Shown here piece by piece: positions 52,901 through 58,900 of a stretch of DNA of 62,000 nucleotides (position 1 is its first letter; each line of letters opens with the position of its first letter). The position numbers and the translations under genes are program-made. The stretch is taken from positions 580,011 to 642,010 of the forward strand of contig NC_049991.1 of NCBI RefSeq assembly GCF_000003815.2, read 5' to 3'. Under the pieces are notes generated by a model. That model did not search any database. It saw only the letters and a list, made by a program, of their open reading frames with translations, and had not been told where the DNA came from. The stretch is from Branchiostoma floridae. Lineage: Eukaryota; Chordata; Leptocardii; Amphioxiformes; Branchiostomatidae.

Positions 52901-55900
52901 GCAGCACATTGTCAGCTCCATTGCCACTAGATCGGTACATGTACTGACCTTACAAATAGTACGTACATGTTCATGTATTTGTACATTTACATGACATTGT
53001 ATGACATTGTGTAACATGTTTGTTGCCATTGCTAGCTGAAACGTGGTTCTCCTAAGAAAGTGTCCATCAGTCCTGCATCAGCCTCACCAGCTAAGGAGCC
53101 TCGTCCTGACACTACATCAGAGAAGAAGACCTCTCCAACAACACCAGCTGCACCTGTAGTGGCCAAGGCTCCCGTAAAGGAACTCGAGAAGTCACCTGTA
53201 AAAACTGCTTCTCCAGTCCTGCCTATGTCACCCTCAAACAAGAATCCCAAATTCATACTGAAGAAGAAGCCAGATCCTCACCAGGAGGCGATGGCTAAAC
53301 TGGAGGAGGTGAAGAAAAAGTTGCCCCCTTCTGTTGACACACCAGCTGCAGCAGCTCCGGCCAGTAACCCTCCTACAGTACAGAAGGCAGTCCGGACAGC
53401 AGAGAACAGCTCAGTACAGCAACCACAAGACATGAAAGCAGAAAGTACAGAGTCTGAAGGTGAAGACCATCACAAAGCAGCTTTGGCAAAGATTGGAGGT
53501 GTTATCATCAAAAGAGTGCAGTCATCATCCCGAGCAGGCCACGCAGAATCCCTGCTGTCCTCAGACTCTGACTCAGATGCAGTGTCTGAAAAGAGTCAGG
53601 ACTTGAAGGTACACCAAGAGGCCCTTAGGAGGCTGAGCCAGAAAACAGGTAATACAACTTATATGATGTATGATGGGATGTGATCACTATTAGTATGGAA
53701 TATCTGCTTGCATCATACATGTCTGCTCTGTGTCATGTTTAATGGAGGTTTATTTACTGAATGTAATTTTTCTATATGGCTGCCACTGCCTGCATCTTTT
53801 GTAGATACCTGTACATGTACTAATAAGTACAAGACTGGTAAATACACATATCTGAGAAGATGGAATTCTTGGTGTGAACTTATTTAATATGTTAAACTTT
53901 ATATTTTCAATCATTATTTGCTGAGCGGTAAAAGATGATATTCTTGTTTGTTGCTATCAATTTACAGCCCAGATAATGTATGTAAGACTATATTTACTTT
54001 TGTTAAAAGGTAGACCAGTGCTTCCTCAGAATCACCCAACAGATGAAGCAGATGCAGGGGGACAGATAGATGCACCACAGGCACCTGGTTTGTCACTACA
54101 ATCATCTCAATATCTCAATCATAAAAGCATGTCATGTATAGTGAGCAGCTTAGACAAAATTTGAAAGAAAGATACAGCACTCGTTCCCAAAAGCTTTCCC
54201 CACATTTGAATCAGTTTCATCCGACATGATTGATAAACCAACAGGGCAATTTTACCATATTGCATGTACATACTAGAGTTCGGCGACCTCATACCCGCAT
54301 GAAATATTTAGAGGTTTTGTAAATTTTATGCAAATGACACTTTCAAATGATTTATGCATGGCGATGTTCATCATTGACTAACTTACACATATCACAAGTA
54401 TAAAATTCCCATCATTAGTCATTAGGTGATTTTGCACTTCTTACATATATTATGCAAATCTGTTCCTCATTTGCATATTTGGCATCTGCTTATGTTCCAC
54501 CTATCATAATTTGCATGAGTTACACTTATTGAAGCCCAGTTATTGAAATAATGGAATCATACAATTTCCACATTAATTATGCAAATTAAGTCTTCATTTG
54601 CATAACATGTATATCATTATGAACATATTTGCCTAAGCCACATGCATGCCTAAAATGATGGCAATCCATCGTTACTTTCTGCAGTTACCCTCTTTCGAAT
54701 GTCTTGACAAAAATGCCCCTGCAGTTCCAAAATTAAATGTTAGGGGGCTGAAACTTGGCCCAATATGTCATGGCGCTAAAAGCTATCTACCACCCAAATG
54801 TCAAGACCATATCATGTCCGGGACAAGAGATACTTTGAAAAAACTGCTATGATAGAATATTCTCATTAATTATGCAAATGTACTTTAATTTTGCATGATT
54901 AGTATCTAATTCTGAACAACATTGTCTAAGGTACCCACATACCAAAAATCATGAAAAACCGTTGTTCCCTTCTGCAGTTATCCATTTCAGAAGTTTTTGA
55001 CAAAAATGCCCCTGCTATCCCAAACCTGGTCGCTAGGGGGTCCAAACTTAATATGTCATTAATTCCTGAGCACAAGAGCTATCTAACGCCTCAAAATGGT
55101 GACCATAGCTTGTTCAGAACACGAGATAGCAAAACCGGAAGTTGCAATGCAGTACCAACGGAAGCCGCTAGGGGGCCCAAAATCTAATCACTTCCAGCTT
55201 TTGTCACACCCTACCAACACACCAAGTATGAAACCAATCCACCCAGCCGTTCTTGAGTTATATTGTTGACAGACAGACAGACAGACACACAAACGCTACT
55301 GAAAATATAACCTCCATGACATTTCAAGGAGGTAATAACGTTATATAATTAACACAGGCACACTGAAGCAGGGCTTTTCCTATCTGAACAAATTTCTAAG
55401 TACAGGCTACAGTATGTTGTGATGCTTTTGAAATGTTGTTCACTATACGTCTGTACCAATCTTAGCTTGATTGCTCTTCATATATTGATACATACAGGAG
55501 CTCAAAGTAGTGTATTACAGTTGTCCTTACAGTCCTTGTTTTTTCAAACTGTCTTCCAGATGTTGTATCCCAAGATGGTTTTCCCCGGTCAGGACAGACT
55601 AAGACAGAACTCTACCCTCCCAATCCTGGGCCTTACTATACCTACACCAGGGTGCACTGGAACCTGTGTGTCAGGAAGGAGGTATTACTCTATGGACATT
55701 CACAGTTCATTATTCAGATTTGATTGTCTCGATGTCTCAATATGAGATTTTGTAGTAATACATTTTGTAGCAGTCACCATGGTTTGCCAGAATACACTGT
55801 TGTATTTATGTCATATCTGCCCAGAAAAACAAAATATGCCAGAAGAAGTTGAGAACATTTGGTGTCCTCAAACAATGACAAAAATTGCAACAACATCAGC

Positions 55901-58900
55901 TCCAATGTCTGAATCTGAGATTCAAATTTTCGACAGTGGTGCATCCTATGCACATGAATCATGTTCAAATTGTATTTTATCATCAATGGAAGCGTGTGTG
56001 ATACAAGTTCACACTGGTCCAGAACACCCACATCAAATGTTGGCTCAGGAATGACAAAAGTGAATATCATGAGACAAAGATCATGTTAATTTTAACATCA
56101 TTGATCTACACAATTAATGAGGAGCAGGTACAAATATAGCTTACTGAAGGATATCTGCAACATATTTGAAGCAGAAAGAGTAGATAATGAATCCATATAC
56201 TAAATAATGTAGAAAGAAACATTGCGTATCATTTGCTTTGTAATGAGAGCAAATTGCTTGACAAAGGTGGGAGGTTGTGAAACTATTATTTGCAGTTGAA
56301 GCAATTCTGTAGTACAGTACATTGGAAAAGCATGTCATAGATTTGCACTGAAGCAGTCACCATGAAGACAATCTTGTTTAAACAGTTACATGACTGTATA
56401 GTACATGATTGTTTCCAATGGGTTCTACAAATGTAGATAATCTGGAGATAACATAAACTGCATGGTGCTTATGTCAGATCCTTTTTGTTTGCTGTCCAGA
56501 AATTGTTGTAAAAGATGTCCCAAAGAAATATCACAGCAAAAGAGGGACAGTTGGCAGAAGTATTGTTGATGAGTCAGACTCTTTAATCACATTCTTTTTT
56601 CCATTGTGCACCTCAGGTATTTAATCCCACAGAGAAGTTGGAGAATCCCATGGCACTGAACCTCGTGTTTGCACAGGTGAGTTACATAATTGTAACAGTT
56701 TCTCCTGCTGGAGTTTCAGGTTTTCCATGTGCTGATCATGAAATAAGTAAGGATCATGACATTGTATACAATGATTTAATTCAAGAAGGTCATGCATTTT
56801 ATTTTGGGTGCAATATTTCAGTGAGGAGGGCTGCATGTCATATCAGTGCGTCTGAGCCAGGCTAAAGTGTGTTCTAACATTGATTAGCCAATGTGTCACT
56901 GACTACCACTATAGGTATAAAAGAATCCCCAAATGGAAATATACAAAATATATTATCCAGAATCCTATCTCTGATAACAGAATCACAAGTAAGCATTCTG
57001 AAGTCAGACATTCTGAAGTCATTCTGAATTCTGTTGTATGTAGATTTGGTTCGGATCCAGTCAACATCACAAATTGTTTTCTGTTATTGAGATGATTCAA
57101 AACTTGGTCAATGCATTGCCCCTAACACAATAAGCAGCTAATTTCTTAACTAAATGAGATGAAAGTTACCTACAATATACATTGTACATGTATGGGGAAG
57201 ATGTGCATTTGTGTGATGAATGTGAAGCACTGGCATCAACTATTCTTCTCAATCTAGTAGTTGTGTAATACTGTGTACAAACTCAATATACTCCTGCCCC
57301 ATGATTTAAGTTGTATATATTTTCTAGGTGGTGCATGATGTGTCTAGGATCAACAGCTGCCTGAGGATGACCATTGAGGAGAGCAGCAAGCTACAAACCA
57401 TATTTGGTATTTTACCATCATTTCATGTTTGTAGTATTGAGTTCAAATACGAAATGATTTCCTGTTAAGGTCTTAAGAATAACCAACATGTAGTTGTGAA
57501 TGGTACCATATGTGTTTTAGTGATATAATCTGTTCAAATTTCAGACGAACATGGAATCACACCATCCAATCTGTCCCAGACTGCGATGACCAAGAAGAGA
57601 GTTGTGGACATAGCACGAGACTTTCCCACCTATTTCTGCAGAGTCTTCCCTGTATCGGTAAACACCATCTTCTCATGTTACATATCCTTTGTGTATGATA
57701 ATATATATACAATGATTTCTGTAGTTTTTATTTTTGGTGCATTCTCTGTCTGGAAGGAATAGGAATTTTGATGTATCCGTCACTATTTTAATCAGTACAA
57801 TTTGTCATGACTGTGACACAGTGTTTAACATCAAACTTTGAAACACCGTAGGGTGACAGGGCAAACCCAGATGTCCAGATGTTGGGTGTGTCTCACTCTG
57901 GAGTCAGATTCATGAGGAGGGATGCAGAGAGTGCGTTTAAAGACTGTCTTCATGTGTTGAGAGAGTTCAGGTAAGCTGCATCATTTTTGGTGGAGACTCC
58001 TGTGTCTATGTGTTGTTTTTGTAGTGCCTAGTAGCACATAGGTCAGCAAGTCCTTGATTTTTCTGTCATTGACAGGGCATATTTTTACAGGAAGGGGTTG
58101 CTAGCCCTTTCCCTTTTAACATGGTCAAGGCACCACTTTACAACCCTTCCAGTTAACAACTAATTGAATTCAGGATCTCACCTACATGTATGATGCTCCT
58201 ACCAGTTTAGCTACAGGGATATCTTCAGTTGTGGCTATAGAAAACAAATTGATGTCTGGCCCTTATATCAATTTTCCCCTGCGCCTGTATTGTACCATGC
58301 AGTAAGCTAGTGTTAGCAGTAACAGCCTTTTGGTGTGACACCGACTTGTTTCACAGACATGTTGAAGCAGCACCAACGTCTGTTACCTCTGTCCTTCACA
58401 CATCTTTGTCCATCTCATGCTGAGTGCTCATTGGTTTATGGTGTAAATGTAATTAATTTTTTATCAGTGAAGACAAGCCAAGGAGGAAACTCTGCATGTC
58501 CTCCTTAGTTTGTTGGCTAATGCGGAGTGCAGTTGGCCAAAGTTGTTTCTCCCAATGGCCACTTCCTTTTATTTCTTTACACATTATTGTACATCCATCA
58601 GGTTCAAGGACATCCGATCAGTTGAGGTGGAGCCCAGGACTGTTTTGCAGATCAACCTCCACAATGGAAGCAGGATTCCCTTGTATACACCGAGGGTAGG
58701 GATGACTGTAGTAACTTTTGTATAGCAGTGATACCATGTAAACTGTACTGGGCCAATAAAATAGATTATAAGATTATCATGTAGTGTATGTTTGGGGAGA
58801 GATCACATTTTTTATATACAGGATTGTTTTACTGAGCTTGGTAATACACATATAGTAATTATAACAAAATATTAATTTGGTTTGAATGATCTGAAGCATA

